DNA from: Hormiphora californensis
Lineage: Eukaryota > Ctenophora > Tentaculata > Cydippida > Pleurobrachiidae
Length of the DNA: 64,000 bases
Reading direction: 5' to 3'
Assembly: GCA_020137815.1 (NCBI GenBank)
Contig: CM035359.1
Coordinates: forward strand, 2,581,081 to 2,645,080
In this document: piece after piece, positions 32,902-45,800 of the stretch
How positions within the stretch are numbered: position 1 is the first letter of the stretch
Layout of the letters: each line of letters opens with the position of its first letter
The notes under the pieces: generated by a model
Told to the model about the DNA's origin: nothing
The model's input: the letters and a program-made list of their open reading frames with translations, nothing else
Databases searched by the model: none
Made by a program: the position numbers and the translations under genes

Positions 32902-35247
32902 GTGAGATCGAGAGGAGAGAGAGAGGAGAGCCTCTATATATCTCGCTCTTCTCTCTCTCTCTCGCTCTCTCTACTCTCGCTCTCTCTCTCTCTCGCTATC
33001 TCTCCCTCTTCTCCTTTCATGCTCTCTCTCTCTCTCTCCTTTCCTCTCTCTCGTCTTCTCATCGCTCTCTCTCTCTCTCTCGCTCTCATCTCTCTCTCTC
33101 GCCTCTTCTCTCTCTTGATGTAGCACTGTATACAATTTAGAAGCTTGACATATTCGGTACACGCTGCCGTGTAACAGACATTAGCCCATCTCTTATGATC
33201 TCAAGAATCTTACTTTGCATCTCTCTCTCCCTCTCTGCCTCTCTTTCTCTCTATCTCTCCATCTTACTCTCCCTCTCTCACTACTATCAACTATAACGAC
33301 ATGGATCGGATAGCTCTTATCAGTACACAGCCGGAAGCAATGAAGCATTCAGTTTCTTTAGCGTGCTGTTTATTATAGTTCAGTTAACCATGTTCAGTGA
33401 AACCGAAGCTGTGGGTTGGTTTTGATTTGAAATTCAAACTAATCGGTCTATAACAATTATACAGGGACACATGCTGCGTTATGTTGGCCATACTTAAACA
33501 GAAGTTATTTTCTTCGTTGATTTACTCATTTATCTATTGCTATTGTTCATTTCTTTTATTATTTACATATTCCTTTGCGTGTCCCGCTCTCTCCCTCTCC
33601 ATCACAGCAGAACACGGACCTCATGCATAGTCACTCTCAACAAGCAAACTACACAGAGTCCTCCCTCTCTCTATATGACCTTTCTCTCTCTCTCTTCCTG
33701 GTCGTTCTATCTCTCTATTTCTCTCTCTCTCTATTTCTCCTCTCTCTCTCTCTGATCCTCACTTTTCCAATGTATTCCAATGTTCCTTTCCTTTGATCTT
33801 AATGTTGTCGAGGTAGTCACCATCTTTTTACTCGTTTGTGGTAAGTCGAAAACATTGAATAATGATCTGATACTACTTGCATATCACAGACTATGTCAAA
33901 CATACTATGCTAAGATAAAAACAGTGTTTACTGTTCAAGTTCAAACTTCCCACGATAGTGACGTCATTGTTACGTCACACGCAAAGTTCTACTTTTGGTT
34001 GTACATACATATTATTAGGATCATGACCTCATATATTGTCATGTGGGAGGAGTGAGTTTTGAGAGATGCGTGGGTGTGGATGAACAATGAACATGTGTGT
34101 TCTCAAGCACGAATGCTGCATGTTTTTTACCGGAACAAATATATTGCTATTCTTCCGTTTTAACCGCGGTAGTTCCTTCTCTCATCTCTGTGTCGTGTCT
34201 GGTTCATTTACTTTTCTGTGTGGTTTACTTTGATTCCTTCTCTGTTATTCTCTGTGTGGTTTAGTGTTTGCTCTGTGTGGTAAACAGTTTTTGCTTCAAT
34301 TTCATGGCAAACACTTTCGTCTTTCAGTCTCAAAGCAATTTTCTCTAGAGATGGTCTGAAATGATGGTCTGTTTAAAAACTTTCAAAATCTTATCTTGAG
34401 TTAGAAACAAAGCTAATGCATCGTTAACAACTTCCTGCAGTGCAAGTCTCCTGTCATTACATTAACCTCTATAATTCTACTAAGTTCTATAATTTATTTA
34501 TAGCATGGCTCCGTGTACCTGGAGCGTGTAATTATTCCATATAAGGTGCTCTGAGAGTTTCAATCAATCTCAGCGACAAGGAGACATTATATTGTTCGAG
34601 GGTTGCTTTGTCATCATAAGTAGAGGCTCTGCCACCAATCTCGCTCCGTTCTTGTAAATACTGGTTTCTCACTTCTCCCGGTTTCTAATCGCTGTTCCAG
34701 AATCTCAAACTATCTTGTACCTAATTGTTTTATTTCTCATATATGACTAGTTCATGTGAACTGGTTCCTGTGTATACCCCTCCCACACACACACACGGCT
34801 CCAATTCGTCTACCTCCCCCTCACACACGGCTCCAATTCGTCTACCTCACCCTCCTCTGCTGTATACTCTCTCTCTACAGTATACTCTCTCTCACACTAC
34901 TCTGTGGTCATTGTGCCTGAAGGAAGAGTCAATAAGAGTATTGAATTTGAGAAGTCACACATAATGTGAGAGTGTGACATGCAGAATGCAGCTTGATATT
35001 CTCATACCTCTCTTTTTGTGAGGAAGCAACCTCTCTGTCCGCTTATAAGAGATTGACAGATAGAGAGGAAGATACACTGGGTTTTAGTTTTGTTGATCGT
35101 GATATGATCGTATCTCCGCAGATCTAGATCGTCACTCGATAGATAATTGTCCTAGCTTTTCTTGCCTAGCTCTTTTGTTTTTCACATGTTAAGGATTTAC
35201 AGGAGACCTCTTTAACAAGCATTAGAGAAGCGTGTGAGTGACATGGA

Positions 35248-35305
<58 letters not shown>

Positions 35306-36786
35306 TTATATTACGGATTACTAAACATGAGAGAGAGACCTAAAGAAGTAGAGAGAGAGCCAGATGATAGGACAAACAGGAAGTGTTTACTAGTGAGAAG
35401 GAGCTTTGTTAAGATAGTTCTCACAAATCAGCTGTGGTGTGCAACAAAAATAGCTCAACTTGATTCACGACATAATCTTCGTAATGTCTCACTTTTCTTC
35501 CATTGTTTCCTACCAACCTCATTCTATCCGATGTAGATAATAGGATAACCGATGACTTTTATTCCATTCGATGATAATTGGATGACTTGCTCAGAAACCA
35601 TGCTTCCAATTCTGAAGTGGCGAGAGTTTAGGCGAGATTGAGATATGGGAGGGAGAGAGATGGAGAGAGAGAGAGAGATAGAGAGAGAAGAATGAGATGT
35701 GTAGTACCCCGGCCCCCTGCGATGTTTAATGTTAGATCTAAGCTCCACAGCTTTGATCAGGATGTTTATAAGTGCAGTTACCATAGCAACTGACCGGGGG
35801 GGGGGGGGGACTCACATCTGTACAATAGAGTCATTTGACAGCAGCTATAGGTAGACACACCTTTCATTGACAGCTGCCTTTATTGAGAGTATAGAACCTC
35901 GTGGAAGGGGGCCTTTATTGGGAGCTTTCAACTTTGAAGTAGAACGGAGAACATCTACTCTCACTCAGTCTCTCTCTCTCTCTCTTCAATGGAGGTATCC
36001 AGTCCTTTTCTTTGCTTTAGACCAACGACTTGAACCCCTGTTCAAGACAGTAAATTCACCAGAATTCCAAATAGTTATGCGGCTAATTCCCCCTCGCAAT
36101 GTTTCATTTTGCCTAGGAGACTAAACTATTGAATCATTTAGATCTAATTCCCTGCCTACCCAGTTGTATCTAGCCCTAAGTCCCTAAAGCTGTACCCAAT
36201 GGGTGCTGTACAGGGAGAATTAAGAACATTAGCTCCATAATAGGGGACCACTGTCATGCTAGAATCTTGTAGTTTTATAAAAGCAAATCCTTTCTCATTC
36301 TCTAATTCTTTCCAGCTACTAACTACCGGCTGCACTGTAATTTATCCTCAATAACAATCTCCTGAATTTCTCTCTAAATCTTTACTAACAGAGAACGTAG
36401 AATTTATTGCGATAACCCTCAATCCTTTCCTATAATACTCGCTCATTCCTTTCCTATAATACTCGCTCATTCCTCTTGCATTAGTTGCTATTAGTGGATT
36501 GCACATGTTACATACACATGCATGTTTTGCTCTTTCTAACGAATTGTATCGTGTACCGTGTAATTATAAATCTAGTTCAGCATGTGGAGCATGCGCATCT
36601 CGCCTTCCCTGTTAGTTTGATCTATTACCCTGCCCACTAACACCATCGACCATCCGGATTTCGGATCATAAATCATAATTCTGTATTCCCTCTAACACCA
36701 TCTTTCCTTCTTCCATAACTTGTCCTAACCGGCACTAACCCCCTCTTTCTTTTCTACTAATGTGCTAATCTTCCTTCTTTCTACAG
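31508..36786. other. Intergenic/upstream DNA of PRC1-like gene, microsatellite-rich
   Basis: (GA)n then (CT)n tracts run from 32838 to 33115, opposite in sense so that they can pair with each other. (CT)n is present at 33655-33755. (GA)n occurs at 35254-35301 and 35650-35690. A poly-G run lies at 35796-35809 and a 28-bp tandem repeat ('ctttcctataatactcgct') at 36428-36480. No gene is supported. The DNA upstream of 36787 ends in a clear acceptor (ctttctacag), so an untranslated 5' exon of the PRC1-like gene probably lies somewhere here. Confidence 0.6.
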
Positions 36787-36806
36787 GATGGTTGAGAGTT
36801 CGTGAG

Positions 36807-39650
36807 ATGACAAAGGGAAGTATTGACGAGACTCTGAGCAGTCTCAATCTGTACATAAAACATGGTATCCTTCAACTACAGGACACTTGGGAGGTGAGTG
36901 AACACCGGTGCAGGGATAGACCGTGACAGAAAGGCAGGGAGTGAGAGAGACATGGGATTAGGGACACAATCAGATAGATGGATATCTAGACAGAGAGACA
37001 GACATGACAGACATGAGTACATCACAGACGTAGCAACAAAAAGGGGGGGGGGGCAACGCTCATTTTTTATATATTTTTATATATTTTATATACCTTTTTT
37101 TTGGAAAAAAAAAACATAATTTTTTATATATATATAAAATATATAAAAATATATAAAAATACATATGAATATATAAAAATATATAAAAATATATAAAAAA
37201 TATATAAAAATATATAAAAAATTGTGCCGAAAGTGTGAAAACAGAAAGCTGTTTTTCGCCATAGCGGGATCAAATATCATTCAATTGATCTCAAACTTGG
37301 TCAGCATCTTCATCTAGATAATCCTGATGATTTTCCGTCATCAATGTGACGTTTGTAACATCGTGACGTCGCGTCAATAACGTCATGACGTCAAAATGAC
37401 GTCAAAAATGATTTGTTTTTTTAGTTTCGCGATCCCAACCTCTCTTCACCAGTTCTAGTACATCTGCACGGATCAACATACAAAAAATAATTGAAATCAC
37501 ACCAAAACTGGTAGATATTATTAGGCCGGAACCTCTCTTCACCAGTTCTACTTTTGACAGTGCATAATTCACTTTTGAACACATTCTCAATTATGTAAAA
37601 CAGCTATCACCCTCTCAAACACTTAAATTAACTCTATGAAACATATTCAAGTGAACAATAGATGGAAATAATCCCCTTTTTTGAAAGTAAAAGGGGTGAA
37701 AAAAGGGTTTATTTTATATATTTTTATATATTTTTATATATTTTTATATATTATTTATATAACTTTATATATTTTTATATATTTTTATATATTTTTATAT
37801 ATTTTTATATATATATAAAAAATTCCAAAATTAAGGAAATATATAAAAAATTCGGTGGCCCCCCCCCCACAAAAAGTCAGATAGTAAAAACAGAAGGGTA
37901 ATAAGAAGTTTACCAATTTTCCAGGAGATAGGATTGGAGAGGGAGGATCAGGCTCAGAAGTGTGATAGCATCGTCTCCTCTCTCAGGAGTGTCCTTGATA
38001 GCATCGTTATTGGTAAGATCTCGCGAGGGGGGGGGGGGGGTGAATCTTCAGTTGGTCTGAAATTAGTGCAAAGTTTCAATTCTTGACCCCTTCGTTCCAA
38101 TCGTAAGGGTGGAGACAGTACGAAAAGTTCAAATCAGCAGTCTGAAACATTTAGTCAATAATTCATCAAAAAAGTAACGACCTTTGATTATTACCAGGTG
38201 AGAACGCCTACAAAGAGTGTCTAGATGAGGAATGCTTGGAGTTATCCCAGCGGTGTAATGAGTCCTTCAAACTTCTTGGAATGCCTACCTTCAACCCTGG
38301 TTCTCTCACTGTGCCCCTTCTAACAAGGAAGAATTTCCTGATCAAAAAGAGCGAGGAGCTGAAAGAGGAGGTGGCGGTGAAAACAGCTCAGGTGTGATTC
38401 ACTAACTAATTATATAATTTAGTAATGAATTTCAACAGAATTTAGTAATTAATAGAAATCACACTAACATCACACTAACTAGTGTTTCTCCAATGGGGGA
38501 TTGGAACTTCTAACTTACTAAAACCCTCTCTCTCTCCCACAGATAGAGAAGCTGGAGGAGAGGAAGACTCAGTGTATTCAGAGGTTGGGATTACAGCCAG
38601 ATCACTATCCCACCATCCAGTCAGATAATATCACACGAATCATATCGCTCCTGGAAATACAGGTAGGGGTTAGGGTACACTAGGGACGATACAGACATGG
38701 GGGGGGGGGGGATACTGGGGTAAACTTGCAGTTACGGGGAAGTACTGTGGCAGTTGTGCGACGGGGGTAGGATCAGGATATAGGAAAGAGTAGAAATATC
38801 TTTGTTCTAATGAGAAAGAGAGCAACTGACAGACAAGTGAATGCAAACTGTGACTTGTGAGACGTTTACTTCTGACTTCAAGGCTACCCTGTACGTTATA
38901 TTGTCAGCTATGTCAGTGGGACATACTTTACAACCCTTCAATTTAATAGTTTCAGTTTTCCCATGCCCACTTCACATTGTGAACCGTGAAATGTGAGAAA
39001 GTGAGCTTCATTAGATCACTGCAGCAGCTCACAAAGTCAGACCCGCTATGTAACCCTATCTCCTCCAGCAACCATCAATGAAGCATCTCCTTTCACCATA
39101 CCATTCGTTTTGATCGGGCCTTTCTTTCGTGTGGCACCTACTTGACAGTGTCAACTTTTGCCATTCTTTCTTGAGGTACAGTCGGACCAGTTTTGCCCGG
39201 TAAATCTGGGTCCGACTGTACTTTGACAGTGTCAACTTTACTGCTGTCTGCTGTCTACCGAATAAATTGAATTGAACGGGGAAATAATGCCATGTACCCC
39301 ACACACATAATGTCATTGGTTAGCCCCGAGCTCACCCGGGGCACATGATAAGGCTAGCACTAGTATACCCACGTGTGCTAATTATGCGAGGATATATTAT
39401 AATTTGTTATAGTCCCGATGCAGTTTTATATTTGAGGATCTATGCCTTGATCAAACAAAAAACGCACTATCCTTCCTTTATTTCTCGCGGTCTCTGCCTC
39501 TCTCTCTCTCTTCCTCCATCTATCTATTTCTCCCCTGTTTCTCTCGCTCTTTCTAGCACTATTTCCACACGGCGTAGAACACCGTCGGTACACCTGACGT
39601 GTGACAAAACACTACCAAGGAAAGTACCAAACGTAATACAGAGAGTGAGA

Positions 39651-39692
<42 letters not shown>

Positions 39693-39706
39693 AGAGAGAT
39701 AGAGAA

Positions 39707-39753
<47 letters not shown>

Positions 39754-39833
39754 GATCTCTACGCTCTCTCTCTCTCTCTCTCCACTCTCCGCCTCCTCGC
39801 TCTCTCGCTCTCTCTCTCCTCTCTCTCTCTCTC

Positions 39834-39865
<32 letters not shown>

Positions 39866-42800
39866 TCCCCCTCGTCGCTCTCTCTCTCTCGGCTCTCTCC
39901 TCTTACCCCGTGCCAAAGAACTAACATGCGCCCTATCTAATGCAGCACACCTAAATAAACACCCCATTGTTATGGCAGTTACCACATAGTTACTCAAATC
40001 ATGGTGTTTACGATGTACGTTATACGCGTGTGTCTGCAGTTTGACCATGATCTCTGTAACAGTAGTTTACAAGTTGACCATGATCTCTGTGACAGTAGTT
40101 TACATAGTTTAGTAGTTTACACTGACCAGATCGGTAACAACTACCGTTATTTAATAATTGACAGACATCATGATCTCTCGGCCTTACTTCCTTAATTCGT
40201 TCATTACCACTTTATTATAGTAATCGTAGCAGTATTACTGACGATAGTACAATAATCGCAGTTGCTGAAGATTACGAAAGCTTTACTTGAACTGTAATTC
40301 TTAGCAGTTAAAATATGATATATTAGTGTGCTGCAGCTTTAGTCTAGTAATTCTATATGCACTGCATTCACCCCCTACGGATTTGGTTCAAGAATTTGTC
40401 TCCGGAAATTCCTGTATGTTTTGTGAATCTACCTTTGAGGGTTTCACACGGAATTTTCCAGTTTAAACACCTCCGTGCACCCCAGTTAAAACATCATTTA
40501 CAATACTCTATCTATCAGCATTTTGTAACTCAAATATGATACAGACTTCTTGACTTGCTGACTTCAAACTTGCTGTGTTGCCTAACAAGTATCACTTCTT
40601 GTAGAACTTTTTTGTTGAGTAACAAAAACTTTTTGTTTGACTCACTCCATGGTCTCAAGATCTCAAGAAGATGGTTTCATCATCAAATAAGACACGACAC
40701 ACCGCCTCTCTGTGCTGTCTGTGTGTACTATGGAGCCGAAGAAGAAGGAGTATGAAGAATGGCATGATCATGTCCCCTACAACTAGTTCCACAGGACCTG
40801 TCAGTGCACTGCATACTGGGAGTGAGATGGGCAGTACTAGTGTCAGTGTCCAGGACTTCCCAAGGTTACTCAGCCTCAGCAGGAATAGTAAGGTGAGTTT
40901 GATCAGTATAATAGGAACAGAGGCCAGATCAGCGGGGCTGGGGACTGTCTGGCACTGCTAACCACAGCCTCGATTTGAATTTATATATTTTAGAGTGAAA
41001 ACCAGGTCTGTGGCGCCACCAGACAGAGGTCGGCGGTCGCACCAGACAGTCTGACAACCACAAACTTTTTAGCGTGTGTTTTGGTATTTTAAACATCAAA
41101 CATTCTGTAATAAGAGACCAGAATGGCAAATTAAAAGGTAGGTATGCACAAAACAAAATAGAGAGAGAAAGATAGAGAGATAGAGAAAACATATATTTTC
41201 ACTAGACGAGTCATTGTTCATGTGTGTTTTGCGGATGTATTCTTATTATTGAATTATATTATGGGCTGCATTTGTTGTGCTGCTTTATATTCCCTGCTGC
41301 TTATCAGTCTTTGTGTCCTAATTTTACTGCATTTTATCTTTCCTCTCTCCTTGTGCCCTTGAAACAGCATACAGACCTCCGATACAACATGGTTACCATG
41401 GTTACGAGTGATTCTAATCAGAAGCACAATAGGATTCTATATTGTCAGTTTGAGAGAGCGCCGTCAACAAGTGTACAAAGAATGCATTGTAATTTGTGGA
41501 AATTTGTACAATGTGTGCTCACATTCGCTCTAATGGAATCACGTGCATTACTAGATAGATCTGTCAACTTGCACTTGACGTTATATCTAGTACGTATTAG
41601 TAGAGTCGATAACTACATCGACCTCTCCCAATTTTTCCAGTTTTTGTCACATCTGTTTGGAGCCTCGACACGACCCCTAAACAGGTGTTACTTTTTCACA
41701 AACTGTTTTCATCTTGGTGTAATCAGCATTTGAAATGTTGCTGATCATAACAAAAACCTAACTATTTTTTTTCAACTTGGGGTAAAACCATGGGTGTCAA
41801 AAGTTAGCTCTAGGTCCCCTGAGTAACCATCCGGAGACTCTAAGAGATATTTCAAGCCGTTCTCCTGTAATCATTAATCCCGGTAGAGCACATATTTGAG
41901 TATGGACGTACGTGCAATTGCCTACAACCTCAACTTTAATGTATAACGTTAATGTGCGTCTCTCTCTTTTCTCCCCCTTCAGAAAGAGTTATCTCGCGCG
42001 GCGCAACCGCACGTGCGGTTTTTCCAGAGAGAGTGAGAGACATACAATAACATGTAAACAGCCTGCCAGCGCTCACGTACGTCCGCATTGTATTTTTTTC
42101 TCCGCCGGGATTAATGATTACGGGAGAACGGCTTGAAATATCTCTTAGAGTCTCCGGATGGTTATTCAGGGGACCTAGAGCTAACTTTTGACACCCATGG
42201 TTTTACCCCAAGTTGAAAAAAAATAGTTAGGTTTTTGTTATGATCAGCAACATTTCAAATGCTGATTACACCAAGATGAAAACAGTTTGTGAAAAAGTAA
42301 CACCTGTTTAGGGGTCGTGTCGAGGCTCCAAACAGATGTGACAAAAACTGGAACAATTGGGAGAGGTCGATGTAGTTATCGACTCTACTATATAGTGTGT
42401 GTGGTTATTTCTAGTACGCAGTGTGTGTGTATGTTTCACGCCTTTCAATTTATTCGGTATTCCACAGTATTATTATCCGATCTAAATATAATGATTTTTC
42501 TAATTAGAAACAGCACCCAAACAATTAGTCTGAGTAGGGGCGGTGTCTAATTTCAATGTGTATAGACTATAGTCTGTCATTGGAACTGGGATCAGTCTGT
42601 CATTGGAACTGGGATCACGATACGGCTTCTCATTACTCAAATCTGTTATACTGAAGTACTAGCTTCACATTGTATTTTGTTCTGTAGATTGCACTCCTTC
42701 TTATATCCTGATCTGTCCTGCCGCCTGCATCTTTGTTCTCATTATGAATTATGATGATAACTCGTAGCTGTCAACTGATTTCAATTTCTGAAGCCCCTTT

Positions 42801-45800
42801 GTAGTCAGAAAGTCGCTAAATAACCTTGTTTCTAGCCTATCCTGAGGCCTCAGAGTTATATTTACAGATATCACTCTCAGTAAAGTGAAATATCGCTCTT
42901 TCTCTCTGCTACCTTTCCAAGTCTCCCGGCTGCCCTCTCCTCCCAGGCCGCTCTGTATCTCTGTGCTGTAGCAGGCACTTCCTTTTCCTATTCATTTGTA
43001 GCACACCACTTTATCAGTATCATGTTACCGTGTCGTATATAATAGAGCTCTTGCGTTGATTCCCTTTGACATTGCCTTTCCAACGTCCTGTCGCTGCATT
43101 TCTCCTCGTTCTAAATCATTTCTCTCTCTCTCGTTCTAAATAATTTCTCTCTCTCTCATTCTAAATCATTTCTCTCTCATTCTCGCCACACCTCACCTCT
43201 TTCTCACTCACTCTATCCCTGCTCTGTGCATATGACATTTATTAGCCCTGTGTGTGAGCATGTGTGTGTGTGTGTATGCTTCCCTTTTGTCTCCCTTCAT
43301 CTCACTCACACCTCTCTCTCTCCCCCTACATCCCTCTCTCTCTCCATCTCCCTCTCTCACATCTCACTTTCATTCTTAAATCCCCACACCCAGTGACCGT
43401 TGCAGTCTGCTTGTCCTTTCTTCATTGCAATTGAATTGTACACCATCCTTTCTTCATTGCAATTTAATTGTACAGTTGCCAATATCAAAACCCGTTATAA
43501 TGCTAATTCATTTTTAATTAATTTTTAAATTGTATTCCTTTGTTCCCCAGCTGAAGTAAGCTGTTTGCCATGATTGGGTTTAGGATACGGTATAACTCCG
43601 CTACTTCGTCCTACCATAGACTACCTCTAAAACCGGTAAACCTTTCCTTTTAACCCTAAACCGGTAAACATTACATTAACCTGGGTATTTAGGCCGCGTT
43701 TATGAGGTTTTTACATGATGTTGACATTTTCAATTCTCAATTGAAGCCCTGTCAATTGAGTATATCACACACATCCTATATGGGCGTGTCATGTGTTGAC
43801 CAATGTCACCTACTACTGACCAGAGAGAGAGAGAGATTGGGAGGGAGAGAGAGAGAGAGAGATTAATTAGAATATTAAACAAACATTCACAAGTAACAGT
43901 GTCTACCATTCATTAGACCTCATGTGATACACTGTGTGAGATTTAGTAACTAACAAGGAAGACAAACCCAGACAAAATTATCTTGAATTGTTGTTACTAT
44001 TTGTTGCACGTAAACGGGGCAAAAAGGGAGGGGTAAGGGGGTCCAATATACTACCAAGTACATTTTCTAATACTCCTCTACTCTATCCTGTTCTAACACT
44101 CCCCTAATCTACCCTGTTCTAACACTCCTCTTTATCAATTATAATCTATCATGTTCTAACACTCCTCTTTATAATCTATCATGTTCTAACACTCCTCTTT
44201 ATAATCTATCATGTTCTAACACTCCTCTTTATAATCTATCATGTTCTAACACTCCTCTTTATATGAGGCATAAACTCTGGCCACTGGCGCGTTATTTCAG
44301 ATAACTTTCTCCCAGCGCGCCGCTGGGAGAAGTTAGCTGGAGTTTATCCGCCACTGGCGGATAAACTGGTTTAAATCACGACGACGATCCCGAGGCGGAG
44401 CCGAGGGAGAGGCGGAGGGGTTTAAACCTATAACGTGCCAGTGGTCAGAGTTTATGGGTTATATACCCTGCTTTAGTTGTTTATTTCAAGTATTACACAC
44501 CAACAAGAGAGAGAACACTAATCAAAACACACAAAGACAACTGAGAAATAGTTAAAAACACGTCACAATTGAGTGTACACTGTTTGGTAACAGTTACTAA
44601 GCAGTTGCTAAGGAAAGAGAGTGCAAGAAATAGCCTGATAAGGGGCATGTCACAAATAACACAGAGAAAGAGATAGTGAGACAAAAGGGGAGATAAAGAG
44701 AGAGTAATTGACGGAATGTGTCCTTTCTTTCTCTCCAATGTAGTGTGTAAGTGTTGCACATAGTGTTCCCTCTGTATTTTAGTAAGAACTGATCATTTAC
44801 ACACACTTTGAATGTTCAAAATAAATAACCTGCCAGTGGGAAATAATCTGCCGCTGGACTGGCTGTTTATTGAGAGCGCGCTAGTGGGACTGGCGGGTTA
44901 TTTAAGTTAGCAGGGTATATAATCTATCATATTCTAACACTCCTCTAATCTATCATATTCTAACACTCCTCTAATCTATCCTGTTCTAACACTCCTCTAA
45001 TCTATCATGTTCTAACACTCCTCTTTATAATCTATCATGTTCTAACACTCCTCTTTATAATCTATCATGTTCTAACACTCCTCTTTATAATCTATCATGT
45101 TCTAACACTCCTCTTTATAATCTATCATGTTCTAACACTCCTCTTTATAATCTATCATGTTCTAACACTCCTCTTTATAATCTATCATGTTCTAACACTC
45201 CTCTTTATAATCTATCATGTTCTAACACTCCTCTTTATAATCTATCATGTTCTAACACTCCTCTTTATAATCTATCATGTTCTAACACTCCTCTTTATAA
45301 TCTATCATGTTCTAACACTCCTCTTTATAATCTATCATGTTCTAACACTCCTCTTTATAATCTATCATGTTCTAACACTCCTCTCCTTCAGATAAAAGAG
45401 TTCGAGGAGGATATGGAGAGGAGAGGCAAGGTACTGAAGGACCAGCTGGCTGAGTTAGTTGAACTACTAGCAGCTCTTGAAATGGACCGGAACTGTCTGA
45501 TAGAGGAGGGTCTAACTGGTGATGATGTGGATACCATGTTGCTGTCTGATGAGAGCATCCAGAGGAGGAGTGATATGATCAACCAGTACAGGTAAGGAGG
45601 GGTGATATGATCAACACGTATAGGTAAGGAGGGGTGATATGATCAACACGTATAGGTAAGGAGGGGTGATATGATCAACCAGTACAGGTAAGGAGACGTG
45701 ATATGATCAACACGTATAGGAGAAGGGGTACTTAGAGGGGTTATTGAGAGAAATAAAAAACAAAATATCATTATATTTTGGAACTCTCATCTCTCAGCTC

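Noticed and set aside
32781-33162. Frames of SLSLSL/RERERE type here and at 39524-40048, 57943-58273 and 35234-35536
   Set aside because: Translations of CT/GA microsatellites.
44096-45391. CRISPR-like array of 30-bp repeats
   Set aside because: The repeats are directly contiguous without spacers and lie in an animal intron; it is a minisatellite.
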